Source: Rhizobium sp.
GTDB lineage: Bacteria; Pseudomonadota; Alphaproteobacteria; Rhizobiales; Rhizobiaceae
Assembly (NCBI GenBank): GCA_003527225.1
Contig: DPXQ01000015.1
Location: forward strand, 1 to 24,275
Reading direction: 5' to 3'
DNA: 24,275 nucleotides
Shown: positions 1-6,278 of the stretch, piece after piece
Layout: the number at the start of each line of letters is the position of its first letter
Position numbering within the stretch: the stretch's first letter is position 1
Program-made: the position numbers and the translations under genes
Notes under the pieces: model-generated
The model's database searches: none
Told to the model about the DNA's origin: nothing
What the model saw: only the letters and a program-made list of their open reading frames with translations

Positions 1-215
1 AAACGCGCCGCATGACCCCCATGTTTTGTCCACTCCCCGCCGGCTGTACCGGATCCAGAACTTCTACAACGCCCATCGGCTATCTCCCGTGACAGGCGCC
101 GGGAGCCACTCTCCCAGCCTTCAACCCGTCACCGGGAAACCGGCACTCCTCTTACTCTCGAAATCTTGGCATGATCGGCCGCAATGCGGGACCAAGCTGT
201 CGTTTCCAATGAGCG

Positions 216-1121
216 TCATGCTTGCGAGCTGAGCTCCCGCCGCGCTACCGTGAGTATTAACCGGGACAGCTCGTGAAGCTGGTCGGCGGCCAGCCGATTG
301 ATCTGCCAGAACAGGTGCCGCTCCAGCATCTGTCCGGGGGCCAGCTCGACCAGATCTCCGCGCTCGAGATGGCGTCTGGCGAGCTGTACCGGATTGAGCG
401 CCCACCCCATGCCGGCGAGGCTTCCCTCAAGGAAGCTCTGCGTCGAAGGAAGCCAGTGCGTGGGGAATGACATGTCTTGCCCGAAAACCTCGCGCGCCCA
501 GACGTTCTGGAGCCGGTCCTTCTGGTCGAAGGTGAGAGCGGGCGCGCGTTGGAACGCCTCCTTCGTGAGGCCGTCAGGGAAGTATCGGGCAACGAAGTCG
601 GGGCTCGCCGTCGCCTGGTAGCGCAGCGCACCGAGCGGCGTGACACGACACCCCTGCACAGGACGTTCCAGCGAGGTAACAGCGGCAAGCACGCGACCGC
701 GCCGCAGCCAGTCGGCGGTATGGTCCTCGTCGTCGATCGCCACATTCACGAGATAGTCGGTGGCCCTGGTGAAGGAGGCGATGGCCTCGAGAAACCAGGT
801 CCCGAGGCTGTCGGCGTTCGTCGCCACGTTGAGGGTTACCTGTCCGGCACCTTCCGCCCCGGAAAGTTCAGGCAGATGTTCCATGAGATCCTTTTCGAGC
901 ATCCCCACGCGGTCCATGTGCCGGCAAAGCGCAAGGCCTTTGTCCGTGGCGGTGCATGGCGTTCCACGCTCGATGAGCACCGCGCCGAGGCGTTCCTCGA
1001 GATGCTTGATGCGCTGCGAGACAGCCGACGGGGTCACGTTGAGAGAAGCGGCGGCCCTTTCGAAGCTGCCGGTCCTGACGACCGCGGCGACGGCGCGAAG
1101 AGCTGCGTAGTCCACAGCCAT
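216..1121 (-). CDS. argP: LysR-family transcriptional regulator, ArgP/LysG type
   Basis: This is a 301-residue LysR-type regulator. The N-terminal winged helix-turn-helix (about residues 3-62) contains SFERAAASLNVTPSAVSQRI, the usual LysR recognition-helix pattern. The rest (about 90-295) is a periplasmic-binding-protein-like effector domain. ArgP/LysG proteins sense basic amino acids and activate the adjacent exporter gene. The divergent neighbour here is exactly such an exporter, which supports the subfamily. The ATG start is preceded by AAAGGA about eight bases upstream, and the length is standard for the family. Other LysR subfamilies are possible from the protein alone, but the pairing with argO makes ArgP/LysG the best reading. 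The effector (lysine, arginine or another amino acid) cannot be read from the sequence. Confidence 0.88.
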   Translation of the reverse strand: MAVDYAALRAVAAVVRTGSFERAAASLNVTPSAVSQRIKHLEERLGAVLIERGTPCTATDKGLALCRHMDRVGMLEKDLMEHLPELSGAEGAGQVTLNVATNADSLGTWFLEAIASFTRATDYLVNVAIDDEDHTADWLRRGRVLAAVTSLERPVQGCRVTPLGALRYQATASPDFVARYFPDGLTKEAFQRAPALTFDQKDRLQNVWAREVFGQDMSFPTHWLPSTQSFLEGSLAGMGWALNPVQLARRHLERGDLVELAPGQMLERHLFWQINRLAADQLHELSRLILTVARRELSSQA

Positions 1122-1215
1122 TTAGTTTTCCTTTATTGGCATCAGGTGCTTTAATTTGTCTAATCTACTGCGACCGAATAGTCCAAGGGCAGTTTTTTGG
1201 ATCAGAGGCCCACAT
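1122..1215. promoter_or_regulatory. argP-argO divergent intergenic regulatory region
   Basis: This 94-bp AT-richer gap lies between the divergent argP and argO starts and must hold both promoters and the ArgP site. Shine-Dalgarno sequences are visible for each gene: AAAGGA for argP and AGAGG for argO. A possible minus-strand -35 (TTGGAC, near 1185) is followed 17 bp later by TTAGAC, a weak -10. No LysR box is clear enough to place. Confidence 0.5.
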
Positions 1216-1827
1216 ATGGATATCGCAGTTTTCTTCACCGGCATGATGATGAGCCTCAGCCTCATCGTGGCGATCGGCGCGCAGAATGCCTTCGTGCTGC
1301 GCCAGGGGTTGCGCGGCGAGCACGTCCTGGCTGTCTGTATCGCATGCGCGGTCTCGGACGCGATCCTGATCACCGTCGGCGTGACCAGCTTCCACACCGT
1401 CTCGGAGTGGCTGCCCTGGCTCGAGCCGGTGATGCGCTACGGTGGCGCGGCCTTTCTGATCTGGTATGGCGTGAAGAGTCTTCTGTCCGCGTTGCGCTCG
1501 AACGAGGCGCTGGCCGCGGATTCCTCGCTGCCGATGACCGATCTCTTCCACACGCTGGTGGCCTGTCTCGCGATCACCTGGCTGAACCCCCATGTGTATC
1601 TTGACACGGTCGTTCTTCTGGGGACCATCTCCACGCAGTTCACCGACAGCCAAGGGTCTTTTGCGATCGGCGCGATCCTGGGATCGTTCGTGTTCTTCTT
1701 CGCTCTCGGCTACGGTGCCACCAAGCTGAGACCGGTGTTCGAGCGGCCAGCGGCCTGGCGCGTCCTGGAGACGCTCATCGCGCTGGTAATGTGGCTCATC
1801 GCCTTCAAGCTGCTGGTCGGAACCTGA
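1216..1827 (+). CDS. argO: LysE/ArgO-family basic amino-acid exporter
   Basis: This 203-residue polytopic inner-membrane protein of the LysE superfamily exports arginine and/or lysine. The family signature is plain: VAIGAQNAFVLRQG near residues 19-32 and TWLNPHVYLDTVVLLG near 120-135, matching E. coli ArgO (QNAFV and LNPHVYLDT). About six hydrophobic segments are visible. The ATG at 1216 is preferred over an in-frame start 60 bases upstream because it has AGAGG at good spacing and begins at the family N-terminus (MDIAVFFTGMMMSL). It is divergent from argP and is followed 11 bases later by a second exporter of the same superfamily, so the two are probably cotranscribed. LysE would be an equally fair name. 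Confidence 0.88.
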   Translation: MDIAVFFTGMMMSLSLIVAIGAQNAFVLRQGLRGEHVLAVCIACAVSDAILITVGVTSFHTVSEWLPWLEPVMRYGGAAFLIWYGVKSLLSALRSNEALAADSSLPMTDLFHTLVACLAITWLNPHVYLDTVVLLGTISTQFTDSQGSFAIGAILGSFVFFFALGYGATKLRPVFERPAAWRVLETLIALVMWLIAFKLLVGT

Positions 1828-1838
1828 GAGGACACACG

Positions 1839-2474
1839 ATGGAGAACCTCAACCACCTGCTCGTCGTCTTCACCGCCTATGTGATCGCGGCCGGGAGCCC
1901 CGGTCCGAGCACCCTTCGGATCATGGGCGTGGCGATGAACCATGGTCGCCGGGCCGGGCTGGCCCTGGCGGCGGGCGTCATCTCCGGATCGCTGTTCTGG
2001 GGGCTGTCTGCGGCCACCGGTGTTTCCGCGCTGCTCGCGCGCTATGCCGAGGCCCTGATCTTCCTGAAGATCTGCGGCGGCCTATACCTGCTCTACCTCG
2101 CGGGGCGCGCAGCCCAGAATGCGCTGTCTTCCAACCCGGCAACCTCAACCGGACCGGCACGATCCGATACTCCTCCGTCCTCGGCCGCGCTCTACCGTCA
2201 TGGATTGATCATGCATCTGGCGAACCCGAAAGCCGTGTTGGCCTGGATCGCCCTCGTCACGCTTGGCCTCGGTGCTGAGCCATCCTGGCATGATGTGGCC
2301 ACCATTCTGGCAGGTTGCGCAATCCTGAGCGTGATGATCTTCACCGGCTACGCGGTCGTGTTTTCCACGGAACCGATGATCCGCCTCTACCGGCGGGCCC
2401 GACGCGGAATCGAGGGCGTTCTGGCCGCCTTCTTCGGGTTCGCCGGCCTGCGCCTGCTCATGTCACGCTTTTGA
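1839..2474 (+). CDS. LysE/RhtB-family amino-acid exporter
   Basis: This 211-residue membrane protein belongs to the RhtB branch of the LysE superfamily, which exports threonine, homoserine, leucine and related amino acids. The RhtB signature AAGSPGPSTLRIM follows the first helix, near residues 14-26, and MHLANPKAVLAWIALV stands where the second conserved half-motif falls. There are five to six hydrophobic segments. The ATG at 1839 has GAGAGGA eight bases upstream; the longer in-frame alternative starts inside argO and has no support. It lies 11 bases after argO and 13 bases before the DapA-like gene, so the three genes look like one operon. The substrate is not determinable; the context suggests disposal of an amino acid or of the lyase's product. 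Confidence 0.85.
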   Translation: MENLNHLLVVFTAYVIAAGSPGPSTLRIMGVAMNHGRRAGLALAAGVISGSLFWGLSAATGVSALLARYAEALIFLKICGGLYLLYLAGRAAQNALSSNPATSTGPARSDTPPSSAALYRHGLIMHLANPKAVLAWIALVTLGLGAEPSWHDVATILAGCAILSVMIFTGYAVVFSTEPMIRLYRRARRGIEGVLAAFFGFAGLRLLMSRF

Positions 2475-2487
2475 AGGAGATGTTCAC

Positions 2488-3387
2488 ATGACCTTGTTCA
2501 CCGGCCTCTCGGCCTTCCCGCTCACGCCCATTGATGACGAGGGGCAGCTGAAATCCGAGCTTCTGCAACGGTTCCTCGAGCGGATCGTGGCTGCGGGAGC
2601 GGATTCCATCGGACTGCTCGGCAGCACCGGTGGATACGCCTACCTGACACCGGAAGAGCGCAAGCGGACCCTCCGGGCCGCCGTAGATTGCGTGGCGGGA
2701 CCGACACCGCTTGTCGTCGGTGTCGGCGCTCTCACGACCGATGTTGTCGAGGACCTCGCGCGAGACGCCCGGAAAGCCGGGGCGGACGGCCTGCTTCTTG
2801 CGCCCATGTCCTATCAGCCGTTGACCGATGATGAGGTCTTTCGCCATTTCGAGGCCGTCGCCGCGGCCGGCGAGCTGCCCCTGTGCATCTACAACAACCC
2901 GGGCACCACCAAATTCACCTTCAGCCCGGACCTGATCGCGCGTCTGGCCGAAATCTCGAACGTGGCCGCGGTCAAGATGCCTTTGCCGCCGGACAGCGAT
3001 TACGCGGGCGAGATGCGGAGCCTGCGGGCCGTGACGCCGGATGGCTTCGCCGTGGGCTATAGCGGCGACTGGGGGGCGAAGGTCGCGCTGCTCGCCGGCG
3101 GTGCCTGCTGGTATAGCGTCGTGGCCGGCCTCTTGCCGGAACCCGCTCTCGCGCTCACCCGCGCGTCTCAGGCCGGGAATGCGGCCGAAGCCGAGCGCAT
3201 CGATCACGCTTTCGCTCCCCTTTGGGCGCTGTTCCGCGAGTTCGGCAGCTTCCGCGTGATGTTTACCATCGCGGAGATCCTCGGTCTCGGGCACATCACC
3301 CCGCCGCGTCCGATCCTGCCGCTCGAGCCTGCCTCCCGCCAAAGGGTCGAGGTGGCGCTGCGTCCGCTGCTCCAGGACGCCGTCTGA
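2488..3387 (+). CDS. Dihydrodipicolinate synthase-superfamily aldolase/lyase
   Basis: This 299-residue TIM-barrel enzyme of the DapA/NanA superfamily uses a Schiff-base lysine to cleave or form C-C bonds on keto acids. The catalytic lysine is K163 (NVAAVKMPLPP) and the conserved tyrosine is Y135 (CIYNNPGTTK). The phosphate/carboxylate loop reads GSTGGY (45-50) where DHDPS usually has GTTGE. True DHDPS has an arginine shortly after the YNxP motif; this protein has threonine there, so lysine biosynthesis is doubtful. The start has AAGGAGAT about seven bases upstream. It is the last gene of the exporter operon and probably acts on a catabolic or detoxified 2-keto acid related to the exported amino acid, which is an inference from context. 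Confidence 0.82.
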   Translation: MTLFTGLSAFPLTPIDDEGQLKSELLQRFLERIVAAGADSIGLLGSTGGYAYLTPEERKRTLRAAVDCVAGPTPLVVGVGALTTDVVEDLARDARKAGADGLLLAPMSYQPLTDDEVFRHFEAVAAAGELPLCIYNNPGTTKFTFSPDLIARLAEISNVAAVKMPLPPDSDYAGEMRSLRAVTPDGFAVGYSGDWGAKVALLAGGACWYSVVAGLLPEPALALTRASQAGNAAEAERIDHAFAPLWALFREFGSFRVMFTIAEILGLGHITPPRPILPLEPASRQRVEVALRPLLQDAV

Positions 3388-3456
3388 TCAGGGGACTGTG
3401 CTTACGCCGGGAATGTCTTGAAAGGGCTCAAAGCTGCCTTGCGGCAGTGCAGCGAA

Positions 3457-3478
3457 CCCGGCGGGTTGCCCCGCCGGG
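3457..3478. terminator. Perfect 9-bp GC hairpin between convergent genes
   Basis: CCCGGCGGG at 3457-3465 and CCCGCCGGG at 3470-3478 form a perfect stem with a TTGC loop. It lies between the convergent DapA-like and ssb genes, where a bidirectional terminator is expected. There is no T-run on either side. A second, shorter stem (CCCGTTC/GAACGGG) overlaps the ssb stop codon. Confidence 0.5.
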
Positions 3479-3500
3479 CCCGAGGGGGGGGACCCCGTTC

Positions 3501-3905
3501 TCAGAACGGGATCTCGTCGTCGCGGTCGACCAGCTCGGGGTTTTCGTTCTCGGCCGACTTCGGGCGGCTCAGGAAGTCGACCTTCTCGGCGATGATCTCG
3601 CAGCCGTAGCGGTCGTTCCCCATGCTGTCGATCCACTTGGTGTAGTGGATGCGGCCGTGGACGAGGACCTTCATGCCCTTTTCGCAATGCTCCGCGACCG
3701 TCTTGCCGAGACCGTTGAAGCAGGTGATGCGGTGCCATTCCGTGTCCATGACCCGGTAGCCGTTCTCGTCGCGCAGGACGCGACCTTCGGAGAGGCGGGG
3801 GCGTGAGGTGGCGAGGCTGAAGTTGGTGATGTTGGTACCGCCTTGGGTGATGCGGGTTTCGGGTTTTTGACCGATGTTGCCGGCGAGGATGACGATGTTT
3901 TGCAT
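3501..3905 (-). CDS. ssb: Single-stranded DNA-binding protein (short form)
   Basis: This 134-residue SSB has an N-terminal OB-fold (about 1-110; MQNIVILAGNIGQKPETRI at the start, WHRITCFNGLGKTVAEHCEKG in the middle). It ends in the acidic DDEIPF tip that recruits replication and repair partners. Chromosomal alphaproteobacterial SSBs are usually around 160-180 residues with a long Q/P/G-rich linker. Here the linker is only about 20 residues, which is typical of plasmid or integrative-element SSBs. The start is supported by AGGAG eight bases upstream of the ATG. It stands alone on the minus strand with a long leader region. The family is certain; the plasmid or ICE origin is an inference. Confidence 0.93.
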   Translation of the reverse strand: MQNIVILAGNIGQKPETRITQGGTNITNFSLATSRPRLSEGRVLRDENGYRVMDTEWHRITCFNGLGKTVAEHCEKGMKVLVHGRIHYTKWIDSMGNDRYGCEIIAEKVDFLSRPKSAENENPELVDRDDEIPF

Positions 3906-4333
3906 GGTAAGCTCCTATGTGTCCTGTCTTCGGGACCGTCCCTTCGACAAGACCCGGAAAAAGCCCGTCGGGTGATGCTTGCACGGTGGACAGCATGGAC
4001 ACCGGAAACCCCCAAAGGACCGGGGTGGAGCGGGCAGGACGCCATAGGCGGCCAACTCGGCCCGGGCTGACGCGGGGTTGCGCGCGAGAGCCCGAACGGG
4101 ATTAGGGGATTGTCAGTCGAAGGGATGGACCAGAAGCCAGAGAGGCGCGGGGAGCCCATGCCAGAACACGTCACCCGGCCAATCGAGACCGCCTGACCCC
4201 AAGTTCAGCACCTGCCTGGCGGCAAAACGACGGTCACCAGCCTTTGCCACCCCTGCCCTAGCCTTCCGGGAGTTGCGGCGCCCTGCATCGACGGGCTATC
4301 GATACCGGGAAATTCAGGACACGGACCGCACAA
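3906..4333. other. Intergenic region, no gene recognised
   Basis: This 428-bp stretch lies between the divergent ssb and H-NS-like genes. It must contain both promoters, but no clear -35/-10 pair, operator or RNA structure could be assigned. Short open frames occur on both strands but have no recognisable protein and no good ribosome-binding site. Confidence 0.5.
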
Positions 4334-4654
4334 ATGGCTGATTGCGATCTCGAGTCACTGTCGCTCGGCGAGCTAAAGAAAATGCAGAAGGACGTCGCCA
4401 AGGCGATTGCCACATTCGAGGATCGGCAGAAGGCGGAAGCCCGCGCCAAGGTAGAAGCTGTCGCCCGGGATCTGGGCTATTCACTGGCCGAACTCGTCGG
4501 GACAGATAGCAAGACCAAGCGCGCTCCAGTCGCACCAAAATACCAGAACCCTGAGAACCCGGCCGTCACCTGGTCTGGTCGCGGGCGTAAACCGCAGTGG
4601 TTCGTAGACGCGCTGGCTGCTGGCACAACGGCTGGTGATCTGGAAATTCGCTGA
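4334..4654 (+). CDS. H-NS/HvrA-family nucleoid-associated protein
   Basis: This 106-residue H-NS-like protein has an N-terminal oligomerisation coiled coil (about 5-50; LSLGELKKMQKDVAKAIATF) and a C-terminal AT-hook-like DNA-binding domain (about 66-106). The C-terminal domain carries the diagnostic YQNPENPAVTWSGRGRKPQW. Within it, TWSGRGRxPxW is the minor-groove-binding loop that silences AT-rich or foreign DNA. HvrA of Rhodobacter, a regulator of photosynthesis and nitrogen fixation genes, is of this type. The ATG has only a weak, distant AGGA upstream. The stop lies 19 bases before the CTAG flank of the IS5-family element, so the insertion spared the coding region but may have displaced downstream sequence. 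H-NS paralogues on mobile DNA often dampen expression of the carrying element. Confidence 0.88.
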   Translation: MADCDLESLSLGELKKMQKDVAKAIATFEDRQKAEARAKVEAVARDLGYSLAELVGTDSKTKRAPVAPKYQNPENPAVTWSGRGRKPQWFVDALAAGTTAGDLEIR

Positions 4655-4677
4655 AAGATTACCAACCCTGTGGCTAG

Positions 4678-4690
4678 GGTCAGGATTCAT
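4678..4690 (+). repeat. Left terminal inverted repeat of IS5-family element
   Basis: GGTCAGGATTCAT is preceded by CTAG at 4674-4677. It pairs with the right repeat at 5494-5506 with one mismatch. Confidence 0.85.
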
Positions 4691-5118
4691 AACCAATAGA
4701 TGACGAGAGCCGCGAGGGCGATGGCTGAGAGGAACACCTTGGGGCATCGGTCATAGCGGGTCGCGACGCGCCTCCAGTCCTTGAGCCTGCCGAACATGAT
4801 CTCAATGCGGTTACGCCGCTTGTATCTCCGCTTGTCGTATTTGATCGGCGTCTTGCGTTTTTTCCGGCCTGGGATGCAGGCACGTATCCCCTTGTCCTGC
4901 AACGCTTCTCTGAACCAGTCAGCGTCGTATCCACGATCCCCGAGTAGCCATTTGACGTTTGGCAGGCCACTGAGCAGGGCCCGAGCGCCGATGTAATCGC
5001 TGACCTGTCCGGCGGTGACGAACAGGTCGATCGGTCGCCCCTGACTGTCGCAGATGGCGTGCAGCTTGGTGTTCATGCCGCCTTTGGTTCGACCAATCAG
5101 GCGACCGCGCCCCCCTTT
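4687..5118 (-). CDS. IS5-family transposase, OrfB (C-terminal catalytic part)
   Basis: This is the second reading frame of the DDE transposase, about 144 codons when entered by frameshift at 5118. It begins within KGGRGRLIGRTKGGMNTKLH. It carries the second catalytic aspartate in LLGDRGYDADWF and the catalytic glutamate in RNRIEIMFGRLKDWRR. The R-x3-E-x6-K (YREK-like) spacing is typical of the IS4/IS5 superfamily. An internal ATG at 5076 could give a short product, but the conserved RTKGG segment before it argues for expression as an OrfA-OrfB fusion. The stop lies inside the left end of the element. Confidence 0.83.
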   Translation of the reverse strand, partial: KGGRGRLIGRTKGGMNTKLHAICDSQGRPIDLFVTAGQVSDYIGARALLSGLPNVKWLLGDRGYDADWFREALQDKGIRACIPGRKKRKTPIKYDKRRYKRRNRIEIMFGRLKDWRRVATRYDRCPKVFLSAIALAALVIYWL

Positions 5119-5444
5119 TTGGCGGCCATGCTGGTCGCTGTTCTGTGAGCCTTGAGGTATGTCGCGTCGATCATCACGGTCGTCTTCTCACCGTGTTCCG
5201 CCGCCAGCCCGGCCATGATCCGCGCGAAGATGCCCTTTTCGCTCCAACGCTTCCACCGGCTGTAGAGCGTCTTATGTGGGCCATACGCGGCGGGCGCATC
5301 GCGCCAACGCAAGCCATTGCGATTGATAAAAATAATCCCGCTCAGCACCCGTCTGTCATCAACCCGGGGCTTCCCGTGCGACTTGGGAAAAAAGGGAGCC
5401 AGGCGCGCCATCTGCGCGTCGGTCAGCCAGAAAAGATCGCTCAT
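5097..5444 (-). CDS. IS5-family transposase, OrfA (N-terminal part)
   Basis: This 115-residue first frame is MSDLFWLTDAQMARLAPFFP at the N-terminus, the DUF4096/IS5 N-terminal domain. It then continues into GLRWRDAPAAYGPHKTLYSR and the first catalytic aspartate in VMIDATYLKAHRTA. The ATG at 5444 is chosen because the conserved domain starts there; the in-frame upstream extension lies in the repeat and flank. It ends shortly after a run of five A and six G on the coding strand, where a -1 slip joins it to OrfB. Confidence 0.85.
   Translation of the reverse strand: MSDLFWLTDAQMARLAPFFPKSHGKPRVDDRRVLSGIIFINRNGLRWRDAPAAYGPHKTLYSRWKRWSEKGIFARIMAGLAAEHGEKTTVMIDATYLKAHRTATSMAAKKGGAVA
5110..5120 (-). 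other. Probable -1 translational frameshift site
   Basis: On the coding strand this reads AAAAAGGGGGG. The upstream frame reads AAA AAG GGG; slipping back one base gives AAA GGG GGG, which leads into the conserved RLIGRTKGG of OrfB. Such A/G slippery runs are the usual way IS427-group elements make full-length transposase. Confidence 0.75.
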
Positions 5445-5493
5445 GTCACCGCTCCGTTTTCGGAGGCGTGAATCACGCAGCGCAACAGAATCA

Positions 5494-5506
5494 ATGCATC
5501 CTGACC
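5494..5506 (-). repeat. Right terminal inverted repeat of IS5-family element
   Basis: On the minus strand this reads GGTCAGGATGCAT. It is followed on the plus strand by CTAG at 5507-5510, the presumed target duplication. Confidence 0.85.
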
Positions 5507-5576
5507 CTAGGACCATGACCTTGTTGCACACCAGGAGTGTCCGTGGCCTCGCAACACGTTTACACCCCATTGACCC

Positions 5577-6278
5577 CTAGCCTACGGCGACCCCGAACAG
5601 CGCACCGACCCCGGCTGTCGCCGCCATTGCAAGCGCTCCCCATAGCGTGACCCGCGCGGCCCCACGGACGACGCCTGCGCCGCCGGCCGAAGCGCCCAAT
5701 CCGCCAAGAACCGCAAGGCCGAGGATCGTCGATCCCGCCACCAGGGAAGCGATCTGCGCCTCCGAGACCAGCAGCACGACGATCAGGGGTAGCACGGCCC
5801 CAACTGCGAAGGTCAGTGCGGACACCAGAGCCGCCTGGATAGGGCGGGCGGTAACGGTTTCCGAAATGCCGAGCTCGTCGCGCGCATGCGATCCGAGCGC
5901 GTCGCGTTCAGTCAGTTGCACGGCAACCTTTTTCGCCAGGTCGCGGTCCAGCCCCCTTTCAACATAAATCAGGGTTAGTTCCTCGAGCTCGGCCTCGGGC
6001 GTTTCCTCGAGTTCACGGCTCTCTCGGGCGAGGTCCGCCTGTTCGGCGTCAGTTTGCGAGCTGACCGAGACATACTCCCCCGCCGCCATCGACATCGCGC
6101 CAGCCATAAGCCCGGCCAGCCCGGCGATCATGACCTCGGGCTTGCCGGAGCCTGCGGCCGCGACGCCGACGACGAGGCTCGCGGTCGAGACAAGACCATC
6201 GTTGGCTCCGAGAACGGCGGCCCGCAACCAGCCGATGCGATGCACCATATGGATTTCAGAATGTGAGAGGCGGCTCAT
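5577..6278 (-). CDS. VIT1/CCC1-family iron/manganese transporter
   Basis: This 233-residue protein is of the VIT1/CCC1 family, which moves Fe(II) or Mn(II) out of the cytosol in exchange for protons. It starts with the family N-terminus HSEIHMVHRIGWLRAAVLGA and then NDGLVSTASLVVGVAAA, which carries the conserved Asp of helix 1. Next comes GAMSMAAGEYVSVSSQTD, helix 2 with the Met and Glu used for metal. A charged cytosolic metal-binding stretch follows (about 80-145, many Glu: RESRELEETPEAELEEL), then three more helices. It is the last gene of the redox operon; its ATG overlaps the ATPase stop as ATGA, so translation is coupled. In this context it probably protects against the metal mobilised by the redox proteins. 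The choice between iron and manganese is not readable. Confidence 0.9.
   Translation of the reverse strand: MSRLSHSEIHMVHRIGWLRAAVLGANDGLVSTASLVVGVAAAGSGKPEVMIAGLAGLMAGAMSMAAGEYVSVSSQTDAEQADLARESRELEETPEAELEELTLIYVERGLDRDLAKKVAVQLTERDALGSHARDELGISETVTARPIQAALVSALTFAVGAVLPLIVVLLVSEAQIASLVAGSTILGLAVLGGLGASAGGAGVVRGAARVTLWGALAMAATAGVGALFGVAVG

Larger units (their letters stand above)
4678..5506 (-). mobile_element. IS5-family (IS427-like) insertion sequence, complete
   Basis: This 829-bp element is bounded by imperfect terminal inverted repeats: GGTCAGGATTCAT at the left and GGTCAGGATGCAT read inward from the right, 12 of 13 matching. CTAG occurs immediately outside both ends (4674-4677 and 5507-5510). 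This fits the YTAR target duplications of the IS427 group, although the bases could also be counted as part of longer repeats. It encodes one DDE transposase in two overlapping frames on the minus strand. Length, frame arrangement and ends are all typical of IS427-group elements, and nothing looks decayed, so it may be active. Confidence 0.87.

Noticed and set aside
1..215. A possible 68-codon gene at the left edge.
   Set aside because: No family resemblance and no convincing ribosome site. It overlaps the 3' flank and end of argP.
3457..3478. Short palindromes in the window (here, at 16633-16651 and at 22174-22198) considered as a CRISPR array.
   Set aside because: The repeats are not regularly spaced, there are only single copies or pairs, and no cas gene is present.
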